64,000 bases of DNA from M2408 sp040386975 (GCA_040386975.1 JAZKEO010000023.1:47303-111302); one strand, 5' to 3'. Shown: positions 6,968-16,226, counted from the stretch's first letter. The notes: generated from the letters alone by a model not told the origin. Numbers and translations: made by a program.

Positions 6968-9037
6968 TCAAAACGCCACTCTAAACTGCACTGTAATATC
7001 ACTTTTTCTATTTCCGTTGATGGCTTCGGCACCAGAACTTAAGTTTGTTCGGTTTGAGTAAATATACGTTCCATATTTCACCCACAAATCACATTTTCTC
7101 AAGAAGGAATAACGCAAAGTGATGTATCCTCTACTTCCTTGGTAATAATATGCTGGAACAGAAAATACGTTTAAGGCATTTGCTTCAAAAGTGTAAAGTC
7201 TTGTGTCGTAAGAATCTGTATCAAACAAAGCGTAACGCAAAGCTACATCAAAGTGTGAACTTTTTGATTTTATCAATAAATCTTGTGTAAAAATCATTCC
7301 TTGTTCTGGTGTATTACTCGGACGATTAATTGTTACATATTCAATTCTACTTTTAATTTGAAGTGCTTCCGTTACTTGGTAAGAAAAATTTAAACGAAAA
7401 TTTCGTTGAATCACATCTTCGACTTGTGTAACTGCTCCAAAAACATCTCTGCTATTTTTTTGACGTAATTGTTGTCTGAAACGTCCATAAACCTCCATTA
7501 CTTTATTTGGTTTGTAACTAATTTGATTCAAAAATTCGTATCCCGTTGTTGGTGCTTCAACCAAATATTTCAACCAAGGAGCTTTAAAAAAGTCGATGTA
7601 AGTATTAGCTGTCCAGGCACTTGCAAGCTTTGTTCTAAAGCCAAGGTATAAGCCCGATTCATTTTGTGTATTACTTCCTTCAGCAAAACCATTGTTGTAA
7701 AACGTTTGGTATGCTTTTCCATAATTTCGATACAAAACACTCAAACTCGCTTTGCTATCTAAGGAAATAATCAAACCTTGTAAAAAAGCATGATCTTTAG
7801 AATAGGAAGAACGCGAAACTTCTCCAAATAAATTCACGTTTCTCCAAACGTAGCTGTAATCAGCACTTAAACTCATCATCGATTTCCCTCTAAAATCAAA
7901 TTGATTGTAAGGTTGAATCGCTTTCGAATAATCTTTGTTGTAAGATTGTCCAATTGCTGCAACACCAACAGTTAAACTCTTGATTTTGTAATTTAAATTT
8001 CCACCTACGATTCGTTCAGTTAAAAGGTCTTTTTTGTTTACTTGAGAAGTCGTTCTGTGAAACCCAGATAAATCAATACTTGAAGCAAATTCCAAATCAT
8101 CAGCCAAGGAATCTTCAATAATGGAAGCATCCACTTTTTTCATAGAAGCAAACAAAGTTAAACCTAAATCTTTGTAAGCCATATCAATCGCCGCTCCACG
8201 CATGAAACGGTTTTCATCAACCGAACTATAAGGTCTTAAAGCTTGTGCATTTTTTTTGATATTTGTGACATCAGCCGTTTTCCCAAAAGCGTAACCCGAC
8301 CACAAATTCAATGCTTGACCAATCTGAATTTGATAATCTCCTAAAGCAACTGCTTTAATGTATTTCCCTCCTTTGTAAAAAGCGTGAGCAGAATAAAAAT
8401 CAAAGCCATTTTTTTGTGTTCCTTTGAAAAATTGTTCTCCAGGATCTTTATCTGCCGTGATTCCAACACTCAAATTAGTTCGATATGTGTAACGAACTCT
8501 TGTATAATAATGATCAGCATTTCCTAAATAATAACTGTTACTTACTTCTTTCAGAGAATCTGAAGCGTATTCATAACCTGCTTTTTTCTCTGGAACTCTT
8601 TGGTATCTTAAAAAGACTTCAAATCTTCCGTATTTTAAAGCTTCAGCCAATGAGACGTGTAATTGATCTAATTTGTCGTCAACTTTTACAAAAGGCAAAA
8701 CGTTTTGAATGGTTTGTAAATCCCAATAACGCAGAGCTTGAAGTTCATAAATTGTAAGAAATTTTCCGAATTGTTTGATGTGAAGAAATACATCGTTCAT
8801 TTGAACTTCTGTAAGTAAACCTAATTCTTCAAGTGTTTCAAAATCTGTATTATTCAGGTTTATTTTATTGTCGTAATAATAGTTTAGCTGTTCAATAACG
8901 TTTGTTAGATCGAGTTCTTCGGTTTCCAATTGCTCGGAAATCAATTCGATTCGCTGTTGAATAATTTCACTTTTCGTTTGTGTAAAAGCTAAAGCTATTG
9001 AAAATGAACAAAATAATGTAAGTATTAATTTATTCAT
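6968..9037 (-). CDS. secreted helix-hairpin-helix domain outer-membrane protein
   Basis: A 689-residue protein with a signal peptide ending near ALAFTQ. Residues 50-120 hold helix-hairpin-helix repeats of the ComEA type (INLNNTDFETLEELGLLTE, then FLTIYELQALRYWDLQTIQ). The remaining 550 residues are a run of amphipathic beta strands ending in VQFRVAF with a C-terminal Phe, so a large outer-membrane barrel is likely. Proteins of this build are common in Bacteroidota; the HhH part may bind DNA or simply be a structural plug. The role is unknown. The start ATG overlaps the stop of the upstream gene (ATGA), so the two are one operon on the - strand. Confidence 0.8.
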   Translation of the reverse strand: MNKLILTLFCSFSIALAFTQTKSEIIQQRIELISEQLETEELDLTNVIEQLNYYYDNKINLNNTDFETLEELGLLTEVQMNDVFLHIKQFGKFLTIYELQALRYWDLQTIQNVLPFVKVDDKLDQLHVSLAEALKYGRFEVFLRYQRVPEKKAGYEYASDSLKEVSNSYYLGNADHYYTRVRYTYRTNLSVGITADKDPGEQFFKGTQKNGFDFYSAHAFYKGGKYIKAVALGDYQIQIGQALNLWSGYAFGKTADVTNIKKNAQALRPYSSVDENRFMRGAAIDMAYKDLGLTLFASMKKVDASIIEDSLADDLEFASSIDLSGFHRTTSQVNKKDLLTERIVGGNLNYKIKSLTVGVAAIGQSYNKDYSKAIQPYNQFDFRGKSMMSLSADYSYVWRNVNLFGEVSRSSYSKDHAFLQGLIISLDSKASLSVLYRNYGKAYQTFYNNGFAEGSNTQNESGLYLGFRTKLASAWTANTYIDFFKAPWLKYLVEAPTTGYEFLNQISYKPNKVMEVYGRFRQQLRQKNSRDVFGAVTQVEDVIQRNFRLNFSYQVTEALQIKSRIEYVTINRPSNTPEQGMIFTQDLLIKSKSSHFDVALRYALFDTDSYDTRLYTFEANALNVFSVPAYYYQGSRGYITLRYSFLRKCDLWVKYGTYIYSNRTNLSSGAEAINGNRKSDITVQFRVAF

Positions 9038-9852
9038 TTGCTTGGTTTTTTGAAGTCAAAAGTAAGTCCAACATGTGGCGACCAGCCTAAAAGTTGATGC
9101 CAAGCAGTTCCAAAATCAAGTTTAAAACCATTGTCGAAGGCAAAACCTGAACCAAAAGTTAATTCTAGTGGATTTCCAGCTGCTCCAACTCGTAAGAAAA
9201 ATTTATCCGACATTTGGTATTCCAAAGCTCCTTTCGGACGTAGTTTTGATTCAACTTGTTTTTCAGCTTCGGCTAAAAGCAAGACTTTTGATGAAATAGC
9301 ATAAGATAAACCTAATCTCAGATAAGTTGAAAAGCGATCATCTTGAAAATCAGATAATTTAGCGTTATTCAAATTGAAAACTGAAAAACCAACTTTTACT
9401 TTAATTTTGGCTAGCATTCCAAATTCTCCTGAAAGTGTTCCTTTTTGTCCGTAATTTGAAATGCGTAAAGATTGATAATTCAATTGAACTCCTGCGGAAA
9501 TATTTTCTGACAATTGCATGCTGTACCCCATTCCTACTCTAGTCGAGCGATACAAACTATGTCCATAAAGTTGACCTCCAAAAGACAAAACGCCTTTTTT
9601 CATTGCTTGTGCATAAACAAAACCTTGTGCTTGTAATTCTTTTAGTAAATAGCGGTTTTCATAAGAAATTCCAACGGAAGTTTTTTCCAAATTCGCTAAA
9701 GCAGCAGGATTGTGATGAAAAGCCCAAACATCAGACAAACAAACACTTGCATTAGATAAAGACATCGATCTTGCACCAACAGCTTGCCAACCTTGAGCAA
9801 AAATAAAACTGAAAGAAATCGAGAAAAATATGGTTTTAACAAATTTTAGCAT
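9034..9852 (-). CDS. PorV/PorQ-like outer-membrane protein
   Basis: A 272-residue barrel-like protein with a signal peptide (cleavage near FIFAQG). The N-terminus GWQAVGARSMSLSNASVCL and the pattern FHHNPAALANLEKTSVGISY are typical of the FadL/OMPP1-related families to which PorV and PorQ belong. The rest is alternating strand sequence with the ending HVGLTFDFKKPSK. PorV and PorQ act in the type IX secretion system, but this protein is shorter than PorV, so only membership in the broad family is claimed. It overlaps the downstream HhH gene by 4 bases, which suggests that the two barrels work together. Confidence 0.75.
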   Translation of the reverse strand: MLKFVKTIFFSISFSFIFAQGWQAVGARSMSLSNASVCLSDVWAFHHNPAALANLEKTSVGISYENRYLLKELQAQGFVYAQAMKKGVLSFGGQLYGHSLYRSTRVGMGYSMQLSENISAGVQLNYQSLRISNYGQKGTLSGEFGMLAKIKVKVGFSVFNLNNAKLSDFQDDRFSTYLRLGLSYAISSKVLLLAEAEKQVESKLRPKGALEYQMSDKFFLRVGAAGNPLELTFGSGFAFDNGFKLDFGTAWHQLLGWSPHVGLTFDFKKPSK

Positions 9853-9868
9853 GATGTAAATATAATTT

Positions 9869-10327
9869 TTATTTTATTAACCTTGGTACTTTTTTGCAAA
9901 TATTTTTATTCAAATACATCTTATAATTCACAAAGTACCAATTTTCGCCATCATCTTCAGAAATAGCAACAAATTCTAGTTCTTCAACTCTGTTTTCTCC
10001 CTCAATTAGAAACTCTTTTCTAACCTTATATAAAACGTGAATTTTATCATCTTTCGTTTCAATTTTGACAATTTTTGGATCTAAAAAAAGGAGATCGATT
10101 TCATTTTCGTTTGCCGAAAAAACTTCTTTAAAATAAGCCGTACCTTTATCTTTAATGTAATGGACAAATTCGGGGTGATACATCGAAACTTGAACTAAAA
10201 TTGATTTTTTTTCAAGAGCTTGAAGATAAAGTCCTAAGTTTTTATTTAAGGATTGTTCTTGACTTGCACTTAAAGTACAGCAAGTACAAATTAGACTTAA
10301 AAAGATGTAAATTAAAAGCTTTTTCAT
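9869..10327 (-). CDS. exported protein of unknown function
   Basis: A 152-residue protein with a hydrophobic N-terminus (residues 1-20) that contains three Cys (LICTCCTLSAS). This could be a lipoprotein signal, though the lipobox is not standard. The mature part is charged, ends basic (KKVPRLIK) and has the mixed alpha/beta look of an NTF2-like fold (LGLYLQALEKKSILVQVSMY, then DGENWYFVNYKMY). Function not recognised. It lies 16 bases upstream of the PorV-like gene on the same strand and probably heads that operon. Confidence 0.6.
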   Translation of the reverse strand: MKKLLIYIFLSLICTCCTLSASQEQSLNKNLGLYLQALEKKSILVQVSMYHPEFVHYIKDKGTAYFKEVFSANENEIDLLFLDPKIVKIETKDDKIHVLYKVRKEFLIEGENRVEELEFVAISEDDGENWYFVNYKMYLNKNICKKVPRLIK

Positions 10328-10444
10328 ATAGAAGTCGAATTTATAAAAAAATATTAAAAAAACACGCTTTTATATTTCTGTTTGAAAAATAATTAGTATC
10401 TTAACTAAAAATTTAAGCCTATTTATTGACAAAAATTAGAAATC

Positions 10445-11260
10445 ATGAAAAACATATTAATTGCAACCGATTTTTCAGAAAATGCTTTAGATGCAGCAAA
10501 ATTCGGTATTGAATTAGCCAAAAAATTTCATTCTAAAATTTATTTCTTACATGTTTATTCTTTGCCTATTGCAAACATTGAGAGTCAATTTATGTTAGAT
10601 TTTTCATTTTATCAAAAAATTAAAACGGAAGAACTCGATAAATTGGTGGAGGGTATTGATACTGGATTTTTAAAAACGGAAACTCATTGTGTTGCGGGTA
10701 TTTCCTTATCTTCTGAAGTAAATGATTTTTGTGAACTCAACAAAGTTGACTTGATAGTCATGGGCTTAACTGGAGCAAGTTTAATTGATGAAATTTTAAT
10801 GGGAAGTAATACTTTGCATTTAGTAACACATTCAAAAACACCCGTTTTGGCGATTCCTAAACAATATAAATTTCCTCGGGAAGTAAAAGTTGGTTTTGCT
10901 TACGATGGAAAAGATATAAAAAATGCTAATAACATGCATTTATTTAGAGAATTTGTCAAAAATATCAATGCTTTTAATGTTGATACAAAAATCAATGCGT
11001 TCCACGTTTCAAATCATGACAATGGAGAAGAAATTTATCAAAAACTCAAAAAAATAATTCCATTTGAAGAGTTTGAATTGCAAATTGAAATCAATGACCA
11101 TGTAAACGAAGGGATTTTAGATTATATAGCGAATAATGAAGTTAATATTTTAGGAATTGTTCCAAGAAAGCATACTTTTTTTGATCGCTTGTTTCACGAA
11201 AGTTACACAAAAGAGTTTGCGAAATACAGCCCAATTCCGTTCATGACATTGCCAGAATAA
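10445..11260 (+). CDS. universal stress protein, two-domain
   Basis: A 271-residue cytoplasmic protein with an Usp fold. It opens with MKNILIATDFSENALDAAKF, the usual first strand and helix. The ATP-binding signature of the family (GxxG-9x-GS/T) appears as MGLTGASLIDEILMGSN near residues 110-126, so the first domain may bind nucleotide. The second half is a degenerate Usp domain that ends with ILGIVPRKHTFFDRLF. The two-domain build is common in Bacteroidota, where these proteins respond to stress or starvation. It stands alone; the upstream intergenic space has no clear promoter match. Confidence 0.9.
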   Translation: MKNILIATDFSENALDAAKFGIELAKKFHSKIYFLHVYSLPIANIESQFMLDFSFYQKIKTEELDKLVEGIDTGFLKTETHCVAGISLSSEVNDFCELNKVDLIVMGLTGASLIDEILMGSNTLHLVTHSKTPVLAIPKQYKFPREVKVGFAYDGKDIKNANNMHLFREFVKNINAFNVDTKINAFHVSNHDNGEEIYQKLKKIIPFEEFELQIEINDHVNEGILDYIANNEVNILGIVPRKHTFFDRLFHESYTKEFAKYSPIPFMTLPE

Positions 11261-11382
11261 TAGCCTTTTTAACACTACGACATATTACTTATTTTCAATT
11301 CATTATGTAACAAATTAGACTATTTTACATTATCTTTATAAGGAAAGAGAAATCCATTACTCACTTTTTAAAAATAAAGATT

Positions 11383-12072
11383 ATGAAAATTCTGCTGTTA
11401 TTTCTGAGTTTATTTTTCTTTTTTTCTTCTTTTAAGACTTTAAAAGTTAACGATTTAGATTTTCGTTTTGCAGAGAATTATTGCAAAGAAATTGAAAAGG
11501 AAGCAAAAATCATTTCAAAAAAATACGACTTAAAAACTTCAGAGATAATTCCAGTAATATTCCCTGAATGTTCTCGTTTTTCAAGTTTATCAAATATTTT
11601 TGAGACAAGTATTTTAGAATATTTTTACGTTGAAAATGGAGCTCAAAGTAAAAATGGAGCTGATTATTCCATCGGTTATTTTCAGATGAAACCAAGTTTT
11701 ATTGAGCATCTTGAAAAAATCATTCAGAAAGACGATTTATTTGCGAAGAAAAAATCTTTTTTTGCTTACAAATCAAAAGTTTCAAAAGAAATTAGAAATG
11801 AACGTTTAAACCGTTTGAAAAACCAAACTTGGCAACTTGAATATTTGTGTTGTTTTGTCAAACACATGAAAAACAGGTTTATTGAGGAAAAAATTGAGTC
11901 TGATGAACTCTCCTTTATTGCTTCGGCTTACAATTATGGGTTTCATAAATCCTCAAAGGAAATCATTGAATGGCAAGAAGTTAAAGCTTTCCCAAATGGA
12001 ATAAAAAATAAAGCAGAAAATTTTTCTTACGCTGAATTAGCTAAACATTATCACGATAAAACTTATAATTAA
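11383..12072 (+). CDS. exported protein with lysozyme/transglycosylase-like fold
   Basis: A 229-residue protein with a hydrophobic, Phe-rich signal sequence. After it come patterns that recall soluble lytic transglycosylases: IFPECSRFS (a Glu where the catalytic residue would lie), EYFYVENGAQSKNGADYS, then IGYFQMKPSFIEHLE, which matches the family GxFQMxPS strand, and SAYNYGF near the end, which matches the usual AYNAG. The overall identity is low and the family is not certain. A role in peptidoglycan cleavage is therefore an inference. The next gene follows after 25 bases on the same strand and encodes another exported protein. Confidence 0.55.
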   Translation: MKILLLFLSLFFFFSSFKTLKVNDLDFRFAENYCKEIEKEAKIISKKYDLKTSEIIPVIFPECSRFSSLSNIFETSILEYFYVENGAQSKNGADYSIGYFQMKPSFIEHLEKIIQKDDLFAKKKSFFAYKSKVSKEIRNERLNRLKNQTWQLEYLCCFVKHMKNRFIEEKIESDELSFIASAYNYGFHKSSKEIIEWQEVKAFPNGIKNKAENFSYAELAKHYHDKTYN

Positions 12073-12097
12073 GAATCTAACTATAAATCATAATGTC

Positions 12098-13711
12098 ATG
12101 AAAACGATCGCTTTTATATCAATCATAATCTTGAGTTTTACAACTCAACTATTTTCTCAAAACGTGATTACTGTTAGAAATAAACACAGTAAGGTATTAA
12201 TTCACACCATGAAAGAAAATGAATTTTTGGCTCGTGGAGAATCGAAAATTATGGTAAAAACGAATGGTGCTGATTATGAATTTATTCTTCAGGAATCAAA
12301 TAGTCGAGGTTTTACGACTTATAGAAATGGGAAAAATTTAGGGAAATTTCCTGATATGCATTATTCCGATGACAAAACTTGGTTGAGTTATGAAATGAAA
12401 GGTGACAAAAAAATGTACACCTTGAATTATAAATCAGGTAAAAAAGTTGGTCCTTATGATTATATAAGTTCTATTATTAATTCATCAAATACCGACAATT
12501 TGGATTACCGCTACGAACTAGATAATAAAACTTACATTTATGTAAATGAGCAAAAAAAGACTTTTGGACCTTACGATAATGTCAGTATTCACGAGTTTTC
12601 AAAAAACAACATCAATTTTAGTTTCTCACAAAATTCACAATGGTTTTATTATGAAAACGGCAAAATTACAGGACCTTTTAAAGATATTCGTGTTCCCTAC
12701 TTTTCTAATAAAGCACAAGATTTTTTTTACACTTACAGAAATATGAATAACGAATGGAAAGTGTTCTATAAAAAGGAATTAGACTTAAGTTTTCAATCAA
12801 ATCCAGATGTTACAATCCTTGATAATGGGAAAATAATGGTTAAAGGAACAGAATTTAACTCCAATGATTATCAATCTTATGCATTTATCGATGATAAAAA
12901 ATATCCATATCAATCTTACAAAAACGAAGTTTACACAAATTCTTTTGGTGATGTTTTAACAGTTAAAATTGGTCAAAATTTATCTTACGAAAATCAAATA
13001 GATTCAATTTTTAGTGAAAACAAATACATAGGAAGTTTTAGAACATCTTATATGTATCGAGCAAATTGTAAAAATTCAGATTATTTTAAGGTCTTTTTTA
13101 TTGAACAGTCTAGTAATGAAAACAAAAAAGTTTTTATCTACAAAAAAAATGGTGAATTTGTTAATGTTGGCACTAAAAATGAAATCAATGAAAGTGAATT
13201 TTATTTAGCAGGAGATGATTACTATTACATCCGAAATTCAGATAAAACCTTAATCAAAAATGGCAAAGAAACCGAACACAAAGATGTTTTTTACTTGAAC
13301 TACGAAAAATATCCGGAAGAAGTGATTATGGGAAAAACACTTGGAAAATATGATGTTTTTTATAGAAATGGAAAAGAAATGACTTACGAAGAAGTGAAGA
13401 AATTAAATTTATATATCGATTGGAGAAATATTAAAGGTAAAGATTATACGTATGAGACAATTAATGAAAAATTGTATGCCGTTCCAAAAAACTCAAGTAA
13501 AAAATTTGGTCCTGTAAAAAAATATAATCCATTAGTTTTTAGCAAAAATAATGAGCATTATGGAGAATGTGATGAACGCCAAATGCAAGTTTTTATCGAT
13601 GGGAAATTATTCTCTTCGGGCTTTTCTTTAACTTATAATCCTAACAATAACGCTTTTTATTGGATGAGTATGGATAAAAATAAACTATACCTCCACACCT
13701 ACTTTAATTAG
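12098..13711 (+). CDS. exported beta-repeat protein of unknown function
   Basis: A 537-residue protein with a signal peptide (cleavage near QLFSQN). The mature part is a series of short repeats in which a Lys/Asn-rich strand is followed by the motif GPY or GPF plus an acidic residue (KKVGPYDYIS, KTFGPYDNVS, KITGPFKDIR, KKFGPVKKYN). This suggests a beta-propeller or WG-like repeat fold of about 9 units. I do not recognise a named domain. It is probably co-transcribed with the lysozyme-fold gene upstream (25-base gap). Very AT-rich codons fit the local background, so there is no sign of recent transfer. Confidence 0.65.
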   Translation: MKTIAFISIIILSFTTQLFSQNVITVRNKHSKVLIHTMKENEFLARGESKIMVKTNGADYEFILQESNSRGFTTYRNGKNLGKFPDMHYSDDKTWLSYEMKGDKKMYTLNYKSGKKVGPYDYISSIINSSNTDNLDYRYELDNKTYIYVNEQKKTFGPYDNVSIHEFSKNNINFSFSQNSQWFYYENGKITGPFKDIRVPYFSNKAQDFFYTYRNMNNEWKVFYKKELDLSFQSNPDVTILDNGKIMVKGTEFNSNDYQSYAFIDDKKYPYQSYKNEVYTNSFGDVLTVKIGQNLSYENQIDSIFSENKYIGSFRTSYMYRANCKNSDYFKVFFIEQSSNENKKVFIYKKNGEFVNVGTKNEINESEFYLAGDDYYYIRNSDKTLIKNGKETEHKDVFYLNYEKYPEEVIMGKTLGKYDVFYRNGKEMTYEEVKKLNLYIDWRNIKGKDYTYETINEKLYAVPKNSSKKFGPVKKYNPLVFSKNNEHYGECDERQMQVFIDGKLFSSGFSLTYNPNNNAFYWMSMDKNKLYLHTYFN

Positions 13712-13733
13712 AGCATGTATATAAAATCCACTT

Positions 13734-13761
13734 TTGTCGTTATTTTTTTATGATAAATTTG
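13734..13761 (+). promoter_or_regulatory. promoter TTG-N17-TAAATTTG
   Basis: TTG at 13734-13736 and TAAATTTG at 13754-13761, a slightly short version of the Bacteroidota promoter. It would give a leader of about 100 bases for the lipoprotein gene at 13874. Confidence 0.5.
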
Positions 13762-13873
13762 TCATTTACATGAGTAAACTCCAAAATTATCATTTAAAAA
13801 TGCCTAAAAATTGAACCTTATAAACAGCTCTAAAATTTATCAAAAAAATAATTTTAAACAAAAACAATATATC

Positions 13874-15175
13874 ATGAAAAATTCAATCAAAATAAATCCA
13901 GTTTTAGCTTGTTTAATAATCGGATTAGCAATCTCCTCTTGTTCAACGAATAACGAAATTGTAGAAAACACAAAAGTTTCAGCGATAAACCCTCCATTTA
14001 AAGGTGTTGATATTGAGGGAGATAATTTCAGTTTCGATGCTTCAAAAGATACTGAAATTCGCACAAAAGAAGGAACAACAATTTCAATTCCAGCAAATTC
14101 ACTTGTGGATGAAACCGGTAAAAAAATTAAAGGAAAAGTTGATTTATCTTTCAAATCTATCAATAAAGCATCAGAAATTATTGCAAGTGGAATTCCCATG
14201 ACCTACGATTCTGCTGGAGTGAAAAATGATTTTATTTCTGCTGGAATGTTTGATATTGCTGCAAGTCAAAAAGGAAAAGAAATCTTTATTGAAAAAGGGA
14301 AAAATATTGATGTTGACTTTGCTTCCTACAAAGAAGGAAATGATTTTTCTTTTTATAAAATCAACAAAGAATCTGGAAAATGGTCTTACAAAGGTATTTC
14401 TACTCCAAAAGTGAATCATGTGAAATTGGAAAAGTTAAGAAAATTTGATGAGGAAAATTTAATCCAGTTAAATGTTGATTATTCAACTCACGATGAATTA
14501 AAACCTTTTCACGGCTTAAAATGGCTTTGTTTAAATGACAAAAATAATCCACTTAAAAATCGTTGGATTTTAAAAGAAAATTGGAGAGAGATTTCACTCT
14601 CTGTTGTAAACGCAAAAAAAGGAATTTACTCAATGGAATTGAGCAACGAATCTAAAACTGTCAAATTTCAGGTTTCACCTTATTTAATGGAAAATGAGTC
14701 TGTTGCTGACATGACTTCAAAAATCAATCAATTAAATGAAACTGTAAAAGAGAAAAAAATGGAAGAAGAACGGATTCAATTTGAAGCTGATATCACTCGA
14801 AATTATAAAATTTCGTCTTTTGGAACCTACAATTGGGACAAAATTGAAAGAGAAGTTGCAAGTGGAGTTTTAGCTTTCACAAATGCTGAATTTCAGATTA
14901 ATTCAAAAAGCTTAGACAAAGAAATGAGTGTTTTCCATTTCAGCGGAAAAGACAAATTATTGTCTCGAATTTCAAAAAAATGGGACAAATTGGTTTTTAA
15001 TCCAAATGAAGTGAATAAGTTTTTAATTGTTTTACCTGAAAACTATGTTGCTATCAGTGATGAAAAAGAATTTAAAAGCGCTAAGGATTCAAAAACATTT
15101 TTATTTCACTTGAAAAAGAGAAGCAAAAAAATCTCTTCAATTGCTGATTTGGATGCTATTTTGGCTGAAAAATGA
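13874..15175 (+). CDS. lipoprotein of unknown function
   Basis: A 433-residue protein when started at the ATG at 13874; an upstream TTG in frame adds 21 residues that would spoil the signal sequence, so I reject it. Residues 1-25 form a lipoprotein signal with lipobox ISSC. The mature part begins with a segment seen in Bacteroidota envelope proteins: TKEGTTISIPANSLVDETGK, then GKVDLSFKSI and FISAGMFDI. This is a beta-sandwich-like module in which the PANSLVD motif is often conserved. A predicted coiled coil (about residues 285-310, rich in Glu and Lys) follows. The function is unknown. Promoter TTG-N17-TAAATTTG lies upstream. Confidence 0.75.
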   Translation: MKNSIKINPVLACLIIGLAISSCSTNNEIVENTKVSAINPPFKGVDIEGDNFSFDASKDTEIRTKEGTTISIPANSLVDETGKKIKGKVDLSFKSINKASEIIASGIPMTYDSAGVKNDFISAGMFDIAASQKGKEIFIEKGKNIDVDFASYKEGNDFSFYKINKESGKWSYKGISTPKVNHVKLEKLRKFDEENLIQLNVDYSTHDELKPFHGLKWLCLNDKNNPLKNRWILKENWREISLSVVNAKKGIYSMELSNESKTVKFQVSPYLMENESVADMTSKINQLNETVKEKKMEEERIQFEADITRNYKISSFGTYNWDKIEREVASGVLAFTNAEFQINSKSLDKEMSVFHFSGKDKLLSRISKKWDKLVFNPNEVNKFLIVLPENYVAISDEKEFKSAKDSKTFLFHLKKRSKKISSIADLDAILAEK

Positions 15176-15200
15176 TGATGAAAAATGGGTTTTGGTTAAA

Positions 15201-15208
15201 TAATTTTG
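15201..15208 (+). promoter_or_regulatory. -7 element TAATTTTG upstream of the TIR gene
   Basis: Exact TAnnTTTG match. Use would give a leader of about 130 bases before the ATG at 15346. The -33 region is poor. Confidence 0.35.
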
Positions 15209-15345
15209 TATTATTGTAGAAAATAAAGTCGCACTAAAACTAAACTTAATACAACTCAAAATAGCAGTATAGATCACATAAAATGGGACATATAAGTAAG
15301 TTAGGTGCAAGGTAAAATAGACCACAAAAAATAAAAAAATAAAAA

Positions 15346-16137
15346 ATGAGTAACATTTGGATAACTTATGCTTGGAGTGACAATGAACAAGGCGATGTTG
15401 ATTTTGTCGCACAAGAACTTGAAAGCGCTGGTGTAACCATCAAATTGGATAGGTGGAATATTTCAGCTGGGAATAGATTATGGCCTCAAATTGAGAATTT
15501 TATTTGTTCAGAAGAAGAAAGTGATGTTTGGATTCTAATAGCCACAACAAATAGTCTTTCTAGTGAACCTTGTAAAGAAGAATTTGCCTACGCATTAGAT
15601 AGAGCTCTAAACAGTCGAGGAAATAACTTTCCTGTAATTGGATTATTTCTTGGTAGTGTTGACGAGTCATTAATTCCTGCTAGTATTCGAACAAGACTAT
15701 ATGTAAGTATTACAGACCCCGATTGGAAAGAGAGAATTATTGCAGCGGCTGATGGTCGCAATCATAATGTGGTTAGACAAGAGATTCAGCCTTTTTATGT
15801 GAAAATTCATGAAGGGCAAAATGGAAATCGACAATTTGCAATCGAGGTAAGACCAAGAGCAGGTGTCTGGGCTCCTTTTATCGCCGGAATTCCAACTGAA
15901 GAGAAAGAAACTGTAAAACCACATATTATGATTGGACCTAGAGATGTACCAACAAATTCAGGTATGTTAGTAAATTGTGGTGAATCTGAGTCCCCGGATG
16001 GAAAGTTATGGATTATGTCAGCTGGCAACCAATCAACACCAACTGAAAGTTATTATGTATGGTGTGAAAAACTGCCTTCAACACTAGTTTTCGGAGTGAA
16101 TGGAAAAGCTCCTCAATATACAATAAATCTAGGGTAA
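15346..16137 (+). CDS. TIR-domain protein with a C-terminal beta-rich domain
   Basis: A 263-residue soluble protein. Residues 1-135 form a TIR domain: strand A WITYAWSDNE, the BB-loop region KLDRWNISAGNRLW, the strand VWILIATTNSL, and SEPCKEEFAYAL in which Glu78 or Glu79 is placed like the catalytic Glu of NAD-cleaving TIR enzymes. Residues 145-263 form a separate, Gly/Pro/Trp-rich domain (AIEVRPRAGVWAPFIAG, GPRDVPTNSGMLVN, KLWIMSAGNQSTPT) that I do not recognise and that may sense a ligand. Bacterial TIR proteins often act as defence effectors that deplete NAD. No Thoeris, CBASS or STING partner gene is next to it. G+C is visibly higher than in the neighbours, and a GC-rich hairpin follows, so transfer is likely. 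Confidence 0.85.
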   Translation: MSNIWITYAWSDNEQGDVDFVAQELESAGVTIKLDRWNISAGNRLWPQIENFICSEEESDVWILIATTNSLSSEPCKEEFAYALDRALNSRGNNFPVIGLFLGSVDESLIPASIRTRLYVSITDPDWKERIIAAADGRNHNVVRQEIQPFYVKIHEGQNGNRQFAIEVRPRAGVWAPFIAGIPTEEKETVKPHIMIGPRDVPTNSGMLVNCGESESPDGKLWIMSAGNQSTPTESYYVWCEKLPSTLVFGVNGKAPQYTINLG

Positions 16138-16171
16138 AGAATACCCAACCCATAACAAAACCTAAAATCAT

Positions 16172-16199
16172 CGGGCGACAAGTACTAGTGCTTAGCCCG
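16172..16199. repeat. GC-rich hairpin between the TIR and hydrolase genes
   Basis: Outer stem CGGGC/GCCCG (16172-16176, 16195-16199) encloses a second stem AAGTACT/AGTGCTT (16180-16186, 16187-16193, one G-T pair). There is no T run on either side, so it is not a normal terminator. Confidence 0.5.
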
Positions 16200-16226
16200 C
16201 TGCTTCTAAGTTCAACCGCTAAAAAC

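Noticed and set aside
6858..7061. 67-codon + strand frame after dnaX
   Set aside because: It starts inside heptad repeats, runs through the hairpin-tail repeat and overlaps the 3' end of the HhH gene on the other strand; no protein-like features.
13811..13873. TTG start for the lipoprotein gene
   Set aside because: It would put 21 polar residues before the lipoprotein signal; the ATG at 13874 gives a clean signal with lipobox.
16141..16220. Integron attC site after the TIR gene
   Set aside because: ACCCAAC at the left fits the RYYYAAC box, but no GTTRRRY box closes the right side, and the outer arms do not pair. The hairpin is reported without this claim.
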